Part shown: positions 35,074 through 44,126 of the stretch, in pieces | Layout: every line of letters begins with the position of its first letter | Position numbering within the stretch: the stretch's first letter is position 1 | Origin: Oscillospiraceae bacterium | GTDB taxonomy: Bacteria; Bacillota; Clostridia; Oscillospirales; Oscillospiraceae | NCBI GenBank assembly: GCA_015068035.1 | Contig: SVLI01000008.1 | Location: 28,663 to 92,662, forward strand | Length of the DNA: 64,000 bases | Direction: 5' to 3' | The notes under the pieces: model-generated | What the model saw: only the letters and a program-made list of their open reading frames with translations | Databases searched by the model: none | Told to the model about the DNA's origin: nothing | Translations under genes and position numbers: made by a program

Positions 35074-36090
35074 TCAGCGTTTCCGGTTCTTTATGGTATA
35101 GAGCAGCCCGAGCAGCAGAAACATACGCAGGCGCAGGAACGCAGCGACGATTGTTTTGTTGCGGGTCATGCCCGTTGGTTTGTAATTTTTGTAAGCGTGC
35201 GCGAATACGGGGTTTGTGCAAAGTGCCTTGGCATCCCGGATGCGCGCGCAGAGTTTACCCGGCGCGGCCGGGGCGTAGAGGTTGGAAACCGCGATCAGCA
35301 GGCCGGCCCAGGCGCTGTTATCCCGCCAATCCTGAGAGACAGGGACGGAAAAGCGCTCCACAAGCGCAGCTTTTGCCTCAAGCGTCCTTGCAAAGGTGTC
35401 CACAAAATCCGCATGATAGCGGTGCGTGACGGAGGAATTGCTCTGTAAATAGTTATACAGCGGCCTGTCGACGCAGGCCATGCTCTGTCCGCGGCCGAAG
35501 TATTCAATCAGAAACAGCTCGTCCTCCAGATAGCTGCCGGAGAATTTGATTTCATTTTCCAGAAGAATGCGCCGGGAAAACAGGCAGCGCCAAATGACGC
35601 CGAGCGTCAGCGTGATGCTCAAACGGTCGCAAAGCAGGGGGGAGACAAAGCCGTTTTTCACTTCTTCGGCTGTGTGCATTCCGTCGGGCAGCGGGGAGGC
35701 GTCAGATGATTTTTCGCCGTTTGGATATACATAGGCAAAGCCGCAGGCGGCACTTTCCGCGCCGTAAGTACGCAGTGCATCAATCATAGCGGACAGATAT
35801 TCGGGCTCATACCAGTCGTCGGCGTCCAAAAAGGCGATCCATTCTCCCTGAGCTACAGCAATACCGTCGTTTCTCGCGCAGGATACGCCTTCGTTTTCTT
35901 TGTGCAGAACCCGAATGCGGGGATCCTCTGCGGCAAAACCATCACAAAGTGCGGCGGTGCCATCTGTTGAACCGTCGTTTACAAGAAGCAGCTCCCAGTC
36001 CTGAAAAAGCTGGGCGCGTACGCTTTCCACCGCGCGGACAAGAGTGTCCTGCGCATTGAATGCAGGCAGAATAATGCTGATTTCCGGCAC
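35074..36090 (-). CDS. Family 2 glycosyltransferase
   Basis: The 338-residue protein has a GT-A fold: ISIILPAFNAQDTLVRAVESV at the N-terminus, LLVNDGSTDGTAALCD near residue 35 and the metal/nucleotide-sugar DxD segment WIAFLDADDWYEPEYLSAM near 86. A C-terminal region with basic and hydrophobic stretches (FLRLRMFLLLGLLY) may associate with the membrane. It is the first gene of a three-gene minus-strand operon with the ligase-like and DUF4330 genes, pointing to surface glycan assembly. Donor and acceptor sugars are not predictable. Confidence 0.88.
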   Translation of the reverse strand: MPEISIILPAFNAQDTLVRAVESVRAQLFQDWELLLVNDGSTDGTAALCDGFAAEDPRIRVLHKENEGVSCARNDGIAVAQGEWIAFLDADDWYEPEYLSAMIDALRTYGAESAACGFAYVYPNGEKSSDASPLPDGMHTAEEVKNGFVSPLLCDRLSITLTLGVIWRCLFSRRILLENEIKFSGSYLEDELFLIEYFGRGQSMACVDRPLYNYLQSNSSVTHRYHADFVDTFARTLEAKAALVERFSVPVSQDWRDNSAWAGLLIAVSNLYAPAAPGKLCARIRDAKALCTNPVFAHAYKNYKPTGMTRNKTIVAAFLRLRMFLLLGLLYTIKNRKR

Positions 36091-36367
36091 GAAGGACAGT
36101 CCTTTCCGGCGCCATGTTTGTTTTCCGCGCGGCGCACAAATATAACAATACTATACATTTAAGAACAGAAGTTTTCAATAGCCAAAATCACAAAGGATAA
36201 AGCGGCGCATATCGGTGGAACAGAACGGGAAACCGTCGGAAAGTCGGGTGAATTTTGGCTTTCTCCTTGTGTTGCAGAGAAGCTTATGATAATATAGCAT
36301 TTATGGACTGTTGTAATGTGTTACAGAGGTAAAGGATAAGATACATAAGAGACTGGGACGTGTTTTA

Positions 36368-38107
36368 ATGGATTTCTTTGATTTTCTGCGTTTCATTGGG
36401 GGCATTTCGCTGTTCCTGTACGGGATGAACGTTATGGGCGGTTCGCTGGAAAAGCTGGCCGGCGGCAGCATGAAGGCGGTCGTCAAGCGCATCACCGCCA
36501 GCCGCATCCGTGGCGTGTTGCTCGGTACGATTGTGACCGCCGTAATCCAGAGTTCCTCCGCGACAATGGTTATGGTTGTCGGCCTGGTGAACTCCGGGAT
36601 TATGAGCGTTGGGAACTCGATCGGCATCATCATGGGATCCAACATCGGCACGACGGCAACGGGTTGGCTGCTTAGCCTGACGGGTATTGACGGGACAGGC
36701 AGCTTTCTGCTTCGCCTGTGCAAACCGTCCAGCTTTTCGCCCGTACTCGCCGCGATCGGCGTTTGTCTGTGTATCTTTGACAAGAAAAGCGACCGGAGAA
36801 AGGACATTGGCTCGATCCTGCTCGGCTTTGCCGTTCTTATGTTCGGCATGGAGACGATGACGGACGCCATGAGCGAGATCAATCTGGATATTCTCACGGT
36901 ACTCCGCAATCCGATCGTCGGCGTGCTGGCCGGTATTCTGGTAACGGCGCTGCTGCAAAGTGTTTCCGCCTCTGTCGGCGTGCTGCAGGCGATGGCGGTT
37001 GCGGGCGCAGTCCAGTATGACATCGCAATTCCGCTGATTATGGGCATGAGCATTGGCGCGAGTACGCCTGTGCTGATCTCGTCCATCGGTGCCAACAGCG
37101 ATGCAAAGCGTGCGTCTTTCCTGTATCTGCTTTTCAATGTCTTTGGTACGGTGATCTGTATGGTCGTATTCTACGGCCTGGATATGATTTTTGACTTTCC
37201 TCTGATGGATCAGAATGCAAGCGTTATTGGCATCGCCCTGGCCAATACGATATTCAAGGTTGTCAGCACAGTAATCCTGCTTCCGTTTTCCAAACATCTC
37301 ATGGCGCTGTCCAGGATTTGCATCAAGGGCAAAGCGGTGGAACAGAAGCATCAGGTGCTCGATGAGCGTTTCCTGCCCAACCCGGCTTATGCCGTGACGC
37401 GTTGCCAGGAGTTGACGTTTGAGATGGCGACACTCAGCAGAAATGCGCTGTTCGGCGCAATGGATTTGATCAACAAATACAGCGACGCAGCAGCACGGGA
37501 AATCGTGGAGACGGAAGATCAGGTTGACCGCTATGAAGACATGCTCGATAGCTTCATGGTCAAGCTGTCCGCACACAGCATGCACATGAATGAAAGCCGG
37601 GAGATCTCCAAGCTGCTGCACTGTATCGGGGACTTTGAACGTATCTCCGACCATGCGCTGAACATCAAAGAATCGGCGGAGGAAATGCACGAGAAGAAAC
37701 TGCATTTCTCCAGTGCTGCGGCTTCGGAGCTGCAGGTGCTGCATTCTGCGGTGCGTGAGATCGTGGAAACCGCGATGGATGCTTTTTTGAAGAATGATAT
37801 TGAAATCGCAAAGCGCGTGGAGCCGCTTGAACAGGTGGTTGACGATCTTGTTGAGCGGATGAAGACGCGGCATGTCCATCGGCTGCAGGAGGGAAGCTGC
37901 ACGATGCTGCTCGGCTTCGTGTTTTCCGACCTGGTTACGAATTTTGAACGCGTGGCGGATCATTGCTCCAATATTGCTGTCTGTCTGATCGAGACGAAAA
38001 ATGACAGCTTTGAGACGCACGAATATCTTAACAGACTCACGCTTTCCAATGACAGGGAATATGCGGCGCTGCTGACCGACTATGCGAAGAAGTATTCGAT
38101 TGAGTGA
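36368..38107 (+). CDS. Na+/phosphate cotransporter family protein with PhoU-like domain
   Basis: The 579-residue protein has two inverted membrane halves, each with the signature QSS motif. The first reads TAVIQSSSATMVMVVGLVNSG near residue 58, and the second is degenerate (TALLQSVSASVGVLQAMAVAG near 195). The C-terminal third is helical and PhoU-like (residues about 340-560: DFERISDHALNIKESAEEM and FERVADHCSNIA). This matches the NptA/Na-Pi family, sodium-driven phosphate import or related export. The second QSS lacks the canonical SSS run, which may matter for ion coupling. Confidence 0.88.
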   Translation: MDFFDFLRFIGGISLFLYGMNVMGGSLEKLAGGSMKAVVKRITASRIRGVLLGTIVTAVIQSSSATMVMVVGLVNSGIMSVGNSIGIIMGSNIGTTATGWLLSLTGIDGTGSFLLRLCKPSSFSPVLAAIGVCLCIFDKKSDRRKDIGSILLGFAVLMFGMETMTDAMSEINLDILTVLRNPIVGVLAGILVTALLQSVSASVGVLQAMAVAGAVQYDIAIPLIMGMSIGASTPVLISSIGANSDAKRASFLYLLFNVFGTVICMVVFYGLDMIFDFPLMDQNASVIGIALANTIFKVVSTVILLPFSKHLMALSRICIKGKAVEQKHQVLDERFLPNPAYAVTRCQELTFEMATLSRNALFGAMDLINKYSDAAAREIVETEDQVDRYEDMLDSFMVKLSAHSMHMNESREISKLLHCIGDFERISDHALNIKESAEEMHEKKLHFSSAAASELQVLHSAVREIVETAMDAFLKNDIEIAKRVEPLEQVVDDLVERMKTRHVHRLQEGSCTMLLGFVFSDLVTNFERVADHCSNIAVCLIETKNDSFETHEYLNRLTLSNDREYAALLTDYAKKYSIE

Positions 38108-38303
38108 CGTTCTCGGCCTGAAAGAGGAGCGCACGGCATAAAATAACTGTTTGAAAATCAGCAGCGGCCAGAGACGGCTTCGCTGTTTTGCCGATGCCTG
38201 TTGCCGCAATGACGTAAAGGCGGCCTTTGCGGGAATAACAATAAGTTCGCCATGAATGCGGATGACGATTTGCAGCGCTTAACTTTTCGCGAGAAAAAAA
38301 CAC

Positions 38304-38334
38304 AAACACCGGACGCACGAGGCGTCCGGTGTTT
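38304..38334. terminator. Bidirectional terminator between transporter and spore-protein gene
   Basis: AAACACCGGACGC (38304-38316), loop ACGAG, GCGTCCGGTGTTT (38322-38334). The A-rich left flank and short T-tract suit the minus-strand spore gene best. The 190 bases between the transporter stop and this hairpin hold nothing else that I recognise. Confidence 0.8.
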
Positions 38335-38368
38335 GCTTATCTATGGTGATGCTGGAAGCTTGCAGCCC

Positions 38369-38569
38369 TTACTTCAGGCCGTTCTCGTAAGCCTCGATCA
38401 TCTTCTTGACCATCTGGCCGCCGATGGAGCCGGCCTGGCGGCTGGTCAGATCGCCGTTGTAGCCCTTGTTCAGGTTGACGCCGACCTCGGAAGCGGCCTC
38501 CATCTTGAACTTATCCATAGCGGCACGCGCCTCGGGAACATTGATACGATTGCTGTTCTTGCTGGACAT
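38369..38569 (-). CDS. Alpha/beta-type small acid-soluble spore protein
   Basis: The 66-residue protein binds and protects DNA in the dormant spore. The family pattern is clear: KFKMEAASEVGVNL, around the site cut by the germination protease GPR, then GDLTSRQAGSIGGQMVKKMIEAYE. GPR normally cuts in (T/K)xE(I/F)ASEF, so the Val after SE is a mild variant. Two ATGs are close. The inner one at 38569 has AAGGAG at 9 bases and gives MSSKNSNR. This gene shows the organism makes endospores. A SigG-like promoter precedes it. Confidence 0.95.
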   Translation of the reverse strand: MSSKNSNRINVPEARAAMDKFKMEAASEVGVNLNKGYNGDLTSRQAGSIGGQMVKKMIEAYENGLK

Positions 38570-38625
38570 ATTCATTTTCTCCTTTTCTGTTAGTTAATTG
38601 ATGCGGTTTATGAGTATCGCAAGCA

Positions 38626-38654
38626 TAGTTTGCATCAAAGCGGAGTGAATATGC
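38626..38654 (-). promoter_or_regulatory. Possible SigG-type promoter of the spore-protein gene
   Basis: On the minus strand GCATA (38650-38654) and CAAACTA (38626-38632) are 17 bp apart, resembling the forespore consensus GMATR-N17/18-CATNNTA with one mismatch in the -10 element. The start would be about 50 bases before the gene. Confidence 0.4.
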
Positions 38655-38789
38655 TGTGTTTTGAACGGAAATATCTGCAATTCTCGCGATACATAAAGTA
38701 ATGTTATCTGTGCGAGATTTATAAAACAGATCGTTCAGCTTGGTTTCATCATGACACCAGTCTTTTATATAAGATTTACAGATTCTTTA

Positions 38790-38818
38790 TTGAAAAGCAC
38801 TTTTGCGGATGATAAAAT
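38790..38818 (+). promoter_or_regulatory. Promoter of the pdp-thioesterase operon
   Basis: TTGAAA (38790-38795), 17 bp, TAAAAT (38813-38818), about 35 bases before the start codon. Confidence 0.7.
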
Positions 38819-38859
38819 ATCTGCAGATAAACTACTTGAAATGAAAAGAGGCGCCGGGA

Positions 38860-40167
38860 ATGAACATGGTCGACCTGATCGAAAAAAAACGCGATGGCGG
38901 CGAGCTGTCCACACAGGAAATTGAATGGATTATCCGTGGCTGTACGAGCGGGGAAATTCCGGACTATCAGCTTTCTGCGCTGCTTATGGCGATTTGCATC
39001 CGCGGTATGACAGAGCGTGAGACCTTTGATCTCACGATGGCGATGCTTCACAGCGGCGATATACTTGACCTCTCCTCCGTTGCCGGGCTCAAGGCGGATA
39101 AACACTCGACCGGTGGCGTTGGCGACAAGACCAGTCTTGTGCTTTGCCCGATTATGGCGTCACTGGGCGTCAAAATGTCCAAAATGTCCGGTCGAGGCCT
39201 TGGTCATACGGGCGGCACTTTGGATAAGCTCGAGAGTTTTCCCGGTTTTCGATGCAATCTGAGTGGGGAAGAATTCCTTGGTCAGCTGCGGGAGCAGTCC
39301 TTTGTCATTTCCGGACAGGCGGCGAATCTTTGCCCTGCGGATAAGATTCTTTACGCATTGCGCGATGTGACCGGCACGGTTCCCAGCGTACCGCTGATCG
39401 TCAGCAGTATTATGTCCAAAAAACTGGCTGTTGGTGCCGATGTGATCGTTTTGGACGTGAAGACCGGCAGCGGCGGCTTTATGAAGAACGACGAGGACGC
39501 GGAGATTCTGGCGCGAGAGCTCATCAAAGTCGGTCGCGCGGCTGGCAAAAAGGTAGGTGCGATCGTGACGGATATGGACGAGCCGCTTGGTTATGCCGTT
39601 GGAAACGCGCTGGAGGTGGCCGAGGCGATTCATGTTCTGCAGGGGAAGACAGAGGCGGCGCATTTGCTGGAACTCTGCCTTGCGCTCGGCAGCTTGATTT
39701 TGACCGAGGGCGGTCTTGCACGGGATGAGGGCGAAGCACGGGATATGATGCTCAGCGCTGTACAAAGCGGCAAGGCGCTTGATAAATTTGCAGCGCTTGT
39801 AAAGGCGCAGGGCGGCGATCCTGCCGCCGTTTACAACACCGATCTGCTGCCGAAAGCAGGGTGCGTTCTGGAGGTTCCCGCACCGCAGAGCGGATATGTC
39901 CGGCATCTGGCGGCAAGCGACATCGGCAGGATCTGTCTGCATCTCGGCGGTGGACGGGAGACGTTGGATAGCGTCATTGACCCCACGGTGGGCATCGTGC
40001 TTCAAAAGAAGGTCGGAGACCGCGTCGAGGCGGGAGAAAGTCTTGCCCAGATTCACGCCAAAGACAGAGCCTCCGATGAGCGGGCGGCTGAAGCGTATCT
40101 GCAAGCCTGCACGATAACGGCGGAGAAGCCGGTTTTGCCGCCGTTTATCCGGCGTCGCGTTATTTAA
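38860..40167 (+). CDS. pdp: Pyrimidine-nucleoside (thymidine) phosphorylase
   Basis: This enzyme splits thymidine, uridine or deoxyuridine with phosphate for nucleoside salvage. The 435-residue protein has KHSTGGVGDKTSLVLCPIMASLG near residue 83 and MSGRGLGHTGGTLDKLES near 110, the family signature. The C-terminal domain is also present (VLQKKVGDRVEAGESLAQIHA). Firmicute Pdp accepts both uridine and thymidine, while DeoA prefers thymidine. The assignment to Pdp rests on lineage. It forms an operon with the thioesterase gene 20 bases downstream. Confidence 0.93.
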   Translation: MNMVDLIEKKRDGGELSTQEIEWIIRGCTSGEIPDYQLSALLMAICIRGMTERETFDLTMAMLHSGDILDLSSVAGLKADKHSTGGVGDKTSLVLCPIMASLGVKMSKMSGRGLGHTGGTLDKLESFPGFRCNLSGEEFLGQLREQSFVISGQAANLCPADKILYALRDVTGTVPSVPLIVSSIMSKKLAVGADVIVLDVKTGSGGFMKNDEDAEILARELIKVGRAAGKKVGAIVTDMDEPLGYAVGNALEVAEAIHVLQGKTEAAHLLELCLALGSLILTEGGLARDEGEARDMMLSAVQSGKALDKFAALVKAQGGDPAAVYNTDLLPKAGCVLEVPAPQSGYVRHLAASDIGRICLHLGGGRETLDSVIDPTVGIVLQKKVGDRVEAGESLAQIHAKDRASDERAAEAYLQACTITAEKPVLPPFIRRRVI

Positions 40168-40187
40168 TAAAAGGAGAAAATGAATTC

Positions 40188-40907
40188 ATGATTTTGCATA
40201 CCGTGTTACCCGAAGAAGTGGATGTGTTTGGCTGTTTGAAGCCGTCAGATCTGTTGCGTCATTGCACGGCTTCCTGCAGCGAGCAGAATGCAGCAGACGG
40301 ATGTGATGAAGCCATTCACAGGATTGTGCCCGTCACGGGTTGGATGATTGCGCGCTTTTGTATGACGCAGAGCGCGCCGATCCGGACAGGGGAGGAGCTT
40401 GTGTTGCGCTGTTCGCCGCGTTCGATCGACGGCGCTGTCTATATCCGCAGCGTGCGCGTGCACCGCGATGATGTGGAAGTGGCGAGCTGCGATTTTGCCT
40501 GGACGCTTGTGGATATGGAAAACCGCAGAATTCTGCGCGCGAAGGAGATTGACAGACAACTGGATCTGTCCGCTCCGATTGAGTTGCCGTCCGTGCCGCG
40601 CCTGCCGAGAGAAAAGGATTTGCCGGAGCTTTCGCGCCAGATCATTTCTCTTGACGTCTGCGATGCAAACGGGCATTATTCCAGCGCGAACTATGTGGAC
40701 ATGCTCTGCGATGCCTTTGACTTTTGGAAAGACGGCGCGCGTCTTATGCGCAAGCTGCAGATCGAATATAAGGGCGAGTTCATGCCCGGTGAGGAGCTGA
40801 TCCTGTACGGGCGCGTGACGGAAGAAGGTGTTTCCGCAAGCGGTGCGCATGCCGATGGCCGCAGCGGCTTCGCAGCACATTTTGTAACGGAGCAAATTTG
40901 CTTTTAG
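40188..40907 (+). CDS. Acyl-ACP thioesterase (FatA/FatB-like, double hotdog)
   Basis: Bacterial acyl-ACP thioesterases release free fatty acids from acyl carrier protein. The 239-residue protein has two hotdog halves. The first contains DVFGCLKPSDLLRHCTASCSEQ and VTGWMIARFCMTQS. The second contains the Asn/His catalytic segment DVCDANGHYSSANYVDM near residue 160. Length and motif spacing fit the short bacterial class. Partnership with a nucleoside phosphorylase is odd and may reflect only shared transcription. The chain-length preference cannot be read from sequence. Confidence 0.85.
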   Translation: MILHTVLPEEVDVFGCLKPSDLLRHCTASCSEQNAADGCDEAIHRIVPVTGWMIARFCMTQSAPIRTGEELVLRCSPRSIDGAVYIRSVRVHRDDVEVASCDFAWTLVDMENRRILRAKEIDRQLDLSAPIELPSVPRLPREKDLPELSRQIISLDVCDANGHYSSANYVDMLCDAFDFWKDGARLMRKLQIEYKGEFMPGEELILYGRVTEEGVSASGAHADGRSGFAAHFVTEQICF

Positions 40908-41013
40908 TACGCGAAAAGAGGGGAAAACGGATGCATTATTGCCGCTGTATAATCGTTTGCAGACAGATTTTATCGTTTCCCCAAAAGTAGTGTTTTTTCG
41001 ACTTTTTTCGCTC

Positions 41014-41042
41014 TTTACAAGATAAACGCGATGCGCTATGAT
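41014..41042 (+). promoter_or_regulatory. Promoter upstream of a short transcript
   Basis: TTTACA (41014-41019), 17 bp, TATGAT (41037-41042). A terminator follows about 75 bases after the predicted start, before the next gene. Confidence 0.6.
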
Positions 41043-41048
41043 CTCCTT

Positions 41049-41150
41049 ACAGCTTATCCAATTGGTCTTGGCAGACCCGATTCGGAGACTCAGCTCATAT
41101 CTTTATCCCACAACCCTATGGCGGAGCAAAGTGCTCCGCCACCTTTTTTT
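41049..41150 (+). ncRNA. Candidate small RNA or noc leader, about 100 nt
   Basis: The 312-base gap between the thioesterase and noc genes contains a promoter and then an intrinsic terminator: GGCGGAGCA (41120-41128), loop AAG, TGCTCCGCC (41132-41140), T7 at 41144-41150. The enclosed 75-100 nt match no RNA family I recognise (not 6S, SRP or tmRNA). It is either an independent small RNA or an attenuated leader of noc. The rest of the gap shows nothing else. Confidence 0.45.
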
Positions 41151-41219
41151 CGCCAGTGTTTTTACAAGCGACCGTGTATGATGGGGCTGGTAGCGGGTAA
41201 TGTGCGAAAGGGGCTGGGG

Positions 41220-42062
41220 ATGATGGTGACAATGCATAGGACGCTTAAGCGCGCGGCGGGAAAGGTGCTGTATCTTCCGCTGGAGAAGATTCGCGCAAAT
41301 CCCTCACAGCCGCGCCGTTACTTTGACCAGAAGAGTTTGGAAACGCTCTCGAAGAGCATCGCGCGTTACGGCATTTTACAGCCGCTCTCGGTGCGCAAGC
41401 GGCAGGAATATTATGAACTGATCTCCGGTGAGCGGAGGCTGCGCGCGGCTGCTATGGCAGGTCTGCGCGACGTGCCCTGCCTGCTTGTGAGCGTCAATAT
41501 GGAGGAGAGCAACATTCTTGCGCTTGTGGAGAATTTGCAAAGGGAAAACCTAAGCATTCTGGAGGAAGCAAAGGGCATATCCCGTCTCATTGAGATTTTT
41601 GGCCTGAGCAGGGAGGAGGCAGCGGATCGGCTCGGTATGTCGGCAAGCGCTGTTGCCAACAAGATCAGACTCCTGCGCCTTCCTGATGATGTGCTGGACA
41701 AACTTTGCAGCGCCGGGCTGACAGAGCGGCACGGCCGCGCGCTGCTGCGGCTTGGCAGTTTTCAGATGCAGCGCTGTGCTTTGGATAGAATGATCGAAGA
41801 GAACATGAATGTCGCTGCAGCGGAAAGCTATGTGGAGAGCTTGCTGCGGAGTGAAGAGGAGTCCGATGCGTCAGAAACCGATAAAGAAAAGCATACGTCC
41901 TCTGCTGCGCAGCGCACATTTGTGCTGAAGGATTTGCGCCTCTTTCAGAACACGCTTAGCCGCAGTATGGAGCTGCTTCAGCGAAGCGGTGTGTCAGCTG
42001 AACTCACGCGCGAGGACTGCGACGATGCCGTTACCTATACGATTCGGGTATACAAAAAGTGA
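41220..42062 (+). CDS. ParB/Spo0J/Noc-family DNA-binding protein
   Basis: These CTP-dependent clamps spread on DNA from specific sites and act in chromosome segregation (Spo0J) or nucleoid occlusion (Noc). The 280-residue protein has the ParB N-terminal domain (LPLEKIRANPSQPRRYFDQKSLETLSKSI), CTP/arginine motif ELISGERRLRAAAMAG near residue 80 and the helix-turn-helix SREEAADRLGMSASAVANKIRLL near 142. No parA gene adjoins, which favours Noc or a second ParB paralogue over the main Spo0J. ATG at 41220 follows AAAGGGGCTGGGG. A longer upstream frame lacks ParB features and runs through the small-RNA region. Confidence 0.87.
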   Translation: MMVTMHRTLKRAAGKVLYLPLEKIRANPSQPRRYFDQKSLETLSKSIARYGILQPLSVRKRQEYYELISGERRLRAAAMAGLRDVPCLLVSVNMEESNILALVENLQRENLSILEEAKGISRLIEIFGLSREEAADRLGMSASAVANKIRLLRLPDDVLDKLCSAGLTERHGRALLRLGSFQMQRCALDRMIEENMNVAAAESYVESLLRSEEESDASETDKEKHTSSAAQRTFVLKDLRLFQNTLSRSMELLQRSGVSAELTREDCDDAVTYTIRVYKK

Positions 42063-42188
42063 CTTAAGGCTTGAAAGGTTCTGCGTTTAATGACATGGAA
42101 TGAGTGAGGAAAGCGGACCTTGAAAGAAATCCGTACCGCGGTAAGGCGTATCACATTCTGGGGAGATAAAAGAAAAGTGTATTAACGC

Positions 42189-42217
42189 TTGCAATTAGGG
42201 TACAAAATTGATATAAT
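42189..42217 (+). promoter_or_regulatory. Promoter of the DUF169-proC operon
   Basis: TTGCAA (42189-42194), 17 bp, TATAAT (42212-42217), about 60 bases before the DUF169 gene. Confidence 0.8.
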
Positions 42218-42279
42218 CATATTACCCTTTAAGTATAATCGAACCCAGAAAACAAGAACATAGAAAAGGAGATTTTGGG

Positions 42280-43098
42280 ATGCTCGCAAAGAATATTGAA
42301 AAGGTAGAAAAGATTAACCGTTTGGCAGATCTTCGCTATCCGCCTGTCGCGCTGAAGATGATTGAGGATGAGGCTGAGGTTCCTGAGAATGCCGTGCGTC
42401 CTCTGCGGGATACGGGCAAGCACGTTGCACTTTGCCAGGCTTTTGCGCTTTCCCGCCGCCAGGGAAAGGTTCTGTACCTCACGATGGAAGATCATTGGTG
42501 CTGGAACCCCATCATCACCTTCGGTATGGTGGATGAGGAGCTGGCTGCCAAGCCCTTCCTGATCAACAATCCGGATAAGGAGCACGTGGACAACTTCCTC
42601 GGCGCTTTCCCGAAGCTTCCCTACGGCAAATACAAGGGCATGCTGCTCGCTCCGCTGGACAAGGCTGATTTTGAGCCCGATGTTACGCTGATCTACTGCA
42701 AGAACGACCAGCTTCGTATCATCCTCATGGCTGTGGATACGCAGACTCACGCCATGCTCGACAGCAGCTTCACGCCCCTGGATTCCTGCACCTACAGCGT
42801 GATTCCGTCCATGCTCGAGGGTACATATCGCATCACGCTTCCGGATCCCGGTGAGTATGAGCGCGCGCTGACTCCGGACGATGACATCATCTTTACGATT
42901 CCGAAGCAGAAGGAAGAAGAGTTCTATACCGGCATTGAGGCGCAGACGCAGCGCGGCAACCGCAACTCCTTCTACCCGATCATGAAGCCGGACTTCGAGC
43001 GTCCGCCTTTCTATAACCTCATCTTCGAAACCTGGGGCCTTGGCCAGAGTGAAGTCTGGGAGAAGGGCAGAGGTGCGCAGCCGAAGGACGTTATCTAA
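42280..43098 (+). CDS. DUF169-family protein
   Basis: The 272-residue soluble protein begins with the DUF169 pattern NIEKVEKINRLADLRYPPVALKM, followed by a Cys/aromatic-rich segment (LCQAFALSRRQGKVL, MEDHWCWNPIITFG). Members are widespread in anaerobes and archaea, and their biochemical role is not settled. The Cys residues near 53 and 75 and Trp-rich segment could hold a metal or cluster, but this is speculation. Its own TTGCAA/TATAAT promoter drives it, and proC starts 18 bases after its stop, so the two are likely cotranscribed. Confidence 0.8.
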   Translation: MLAKNIEKVEKINRLADLRYPPVALKMIEDEAEVPENAVRPLRDTGKHVALCQAFALSRRQGKVLYLTMEDHWCWNPIITFGMVDEELAAKPFLINNPDKEHVDNFLGAFPKLPYGKYKGMLLAPLDKADFEPDVTLIYCKNDQLRIILMAVDTQTHAMLDSSFTPLDSCTYSVIPSMLEGTYRITLPDPGEYERALTPDDDIIFTIPKQKEEEFYTGIEAQTQRGNRNSFYPIMKPDFERPPFYNLIFETWGLGQSEVWEKGRGAQPKDVI

Positions 43099-43116
43099 GT
43101 AACGATTCGAAACGGA

Positions 43117-43920
43117 ATGTATACGCTTGGATTCATCGGCACCGGCAATATGGGCGGTGCGCTGGCGAAAGCGGCGTCGAAAAAGCTCTGTGGTGCGCAG
43201 ATCCTGCTTTCAAACCGCACGGCAGAAAAGGCGCTCTCGCTTGCCAAAGAACTTGGCTGCGCGGCAGCGGATAATCTCTCTGTCTGCCGGGACAGCCTGT
43301 GCATTGTCCTTGGTGTAAAGCCGCAGATGATGCCGGGACTGCTTCACGAGCTTGCGCCGATTCTGCGCAGCCGGGAAGACAGCTTTGTGCTGGTTTCGAT
43401 GGCTGCAGGACTGACGATTGCGCGCATCCGCGAACTCGCCGGCGGGGACTATCCTGTTATCCGCATTATGCCGAACACGCCTTGTGCCATTGGCAGTGGT
43501 GTGGTGCTCTGCTGCAGAAGCGAGAACGTAACGGATGACGATTACGCGGCATTTCGTGAAGTGTTTTCCGAAGCGGGGCTGATTCTGGACATCAGCGAGA
43601 GTCAGATGGATGCCGGAAGTGCAATTTCCGGCTGCGGACCTGCCTTTGTGTATATGTTCATCGAAGCGCTTTCAGATGCCGGTGTGGCCTGCGGTCTGCC
43701 GTATGCGGACGCGCAGCGTCTCGCCGCGGCGACGGTGGAGGGCGCAGCGAGGATGGTGCAGAAAAGCACGGAACATCCGGCGCAGCTGCGCAACCGGGTT
43801 TGCAGCCCTGGCGGATCGACCATCGCGGGCGTTTTAAGCATGGAAAGCCGCGGTTTTCGTGCTGCGGTGAGCGAGGGTGTATGCGCATCCTTTGAGCGGA
43901 CGAAAGAGCTCGGTAAATAG
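43117..43920 (+). CDS. proC: ProC, pyrroline-5-carboxylate reductase
   Basis: ProC reduces pyrroline-5-carboxylate to proline with NAD(P)H. The 267-residue protein has the Rossmann start LGFIGTGNMGGALAKA at residues 3-18, IRIMPNTPCAIGSGV near 122 and SGCGPAFVYMFIEALSDAGV near 170. The C-terminal signature CSPGGSTIAGVLSMESRGFRAAV near 228 is also present. The RBS is unremarkable (GATTCGAAACGG). It probably depends on coupling to the DUF169 gene. A strong terminator follows. Confidence 0.96.
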   Translation: MYTLGFIGTGNMGGALAKAASKKLCGAQILLSNRTAEKALSLAKELGCAAADNLSVCRDSLCIVLGVKPQMMPGLLHELAPILRSREDSFVLVSMAAGLTIARIRELAGGDYPVIRIMPNTPCAIGSGVVLCCRSENVTDDDYAAFREVFSEAGLILDISESQMDAGSAISGCGPAFVYMFIEALSDAGVACGLPYADAQRLAAATVEGAARMVQKSTEHPAQLRNRVCSPGGSTIAGVLSMESRGFRAAVSEGVCASFERTKELGK

Positions 43921-43938
43921 GTTAAAGCCTGAAAAAGG

Positions 43939-43972
43939 AGCGGAGTCTTCGAAATGGAAGACTCCGCTTTTT
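43939..43972 (+). terminator. Terminator after proC
   Basis: AGCGGAGTCTTC (43939-43950), loop GAAATG, GAAGACTCCGCT (43957-43968), then TTTT. Confidence 0.9.
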
Positions 43973-44063
43973 GTTGAAAGATTCTGAATTTGCACAGATA
44001 AGCTTTTTCCAAAAATCGCTTGTAAATCAGCGGTTTCAGCAAACAAGAAAGCCTGTCGGGGGC

Positions 44064-44091
44064 TTGACCTTTTTGGGGAAACGGGTATAAT
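44064..44091 (+). promoter_or_regulatory. Promoter of the NifX-SlyD fusion gene
   Basis: TTGACC (44064-44069), 16 bp, TATAAT (44086-44091), about 35 bases before the start codon. Confidence 0.8.
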
Positions 44092-44126
44092 AGAAAGGTC
44101 AATGAAATGAATTGGAGGAACATGCT

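Noticed and set aside
41049..41150. 6S RNA, SRP RNA or tmRNA
   Set aside because: None of their conserved cores are visible, and the length does not fit 6S or tmRNA.
41031..41219. 63-codon N-terminal extension of the Noc/ParB protein
   Set aside because: It would translate through the promoter and terminator hairpin of the upstream unit and shows no ParB similarity.
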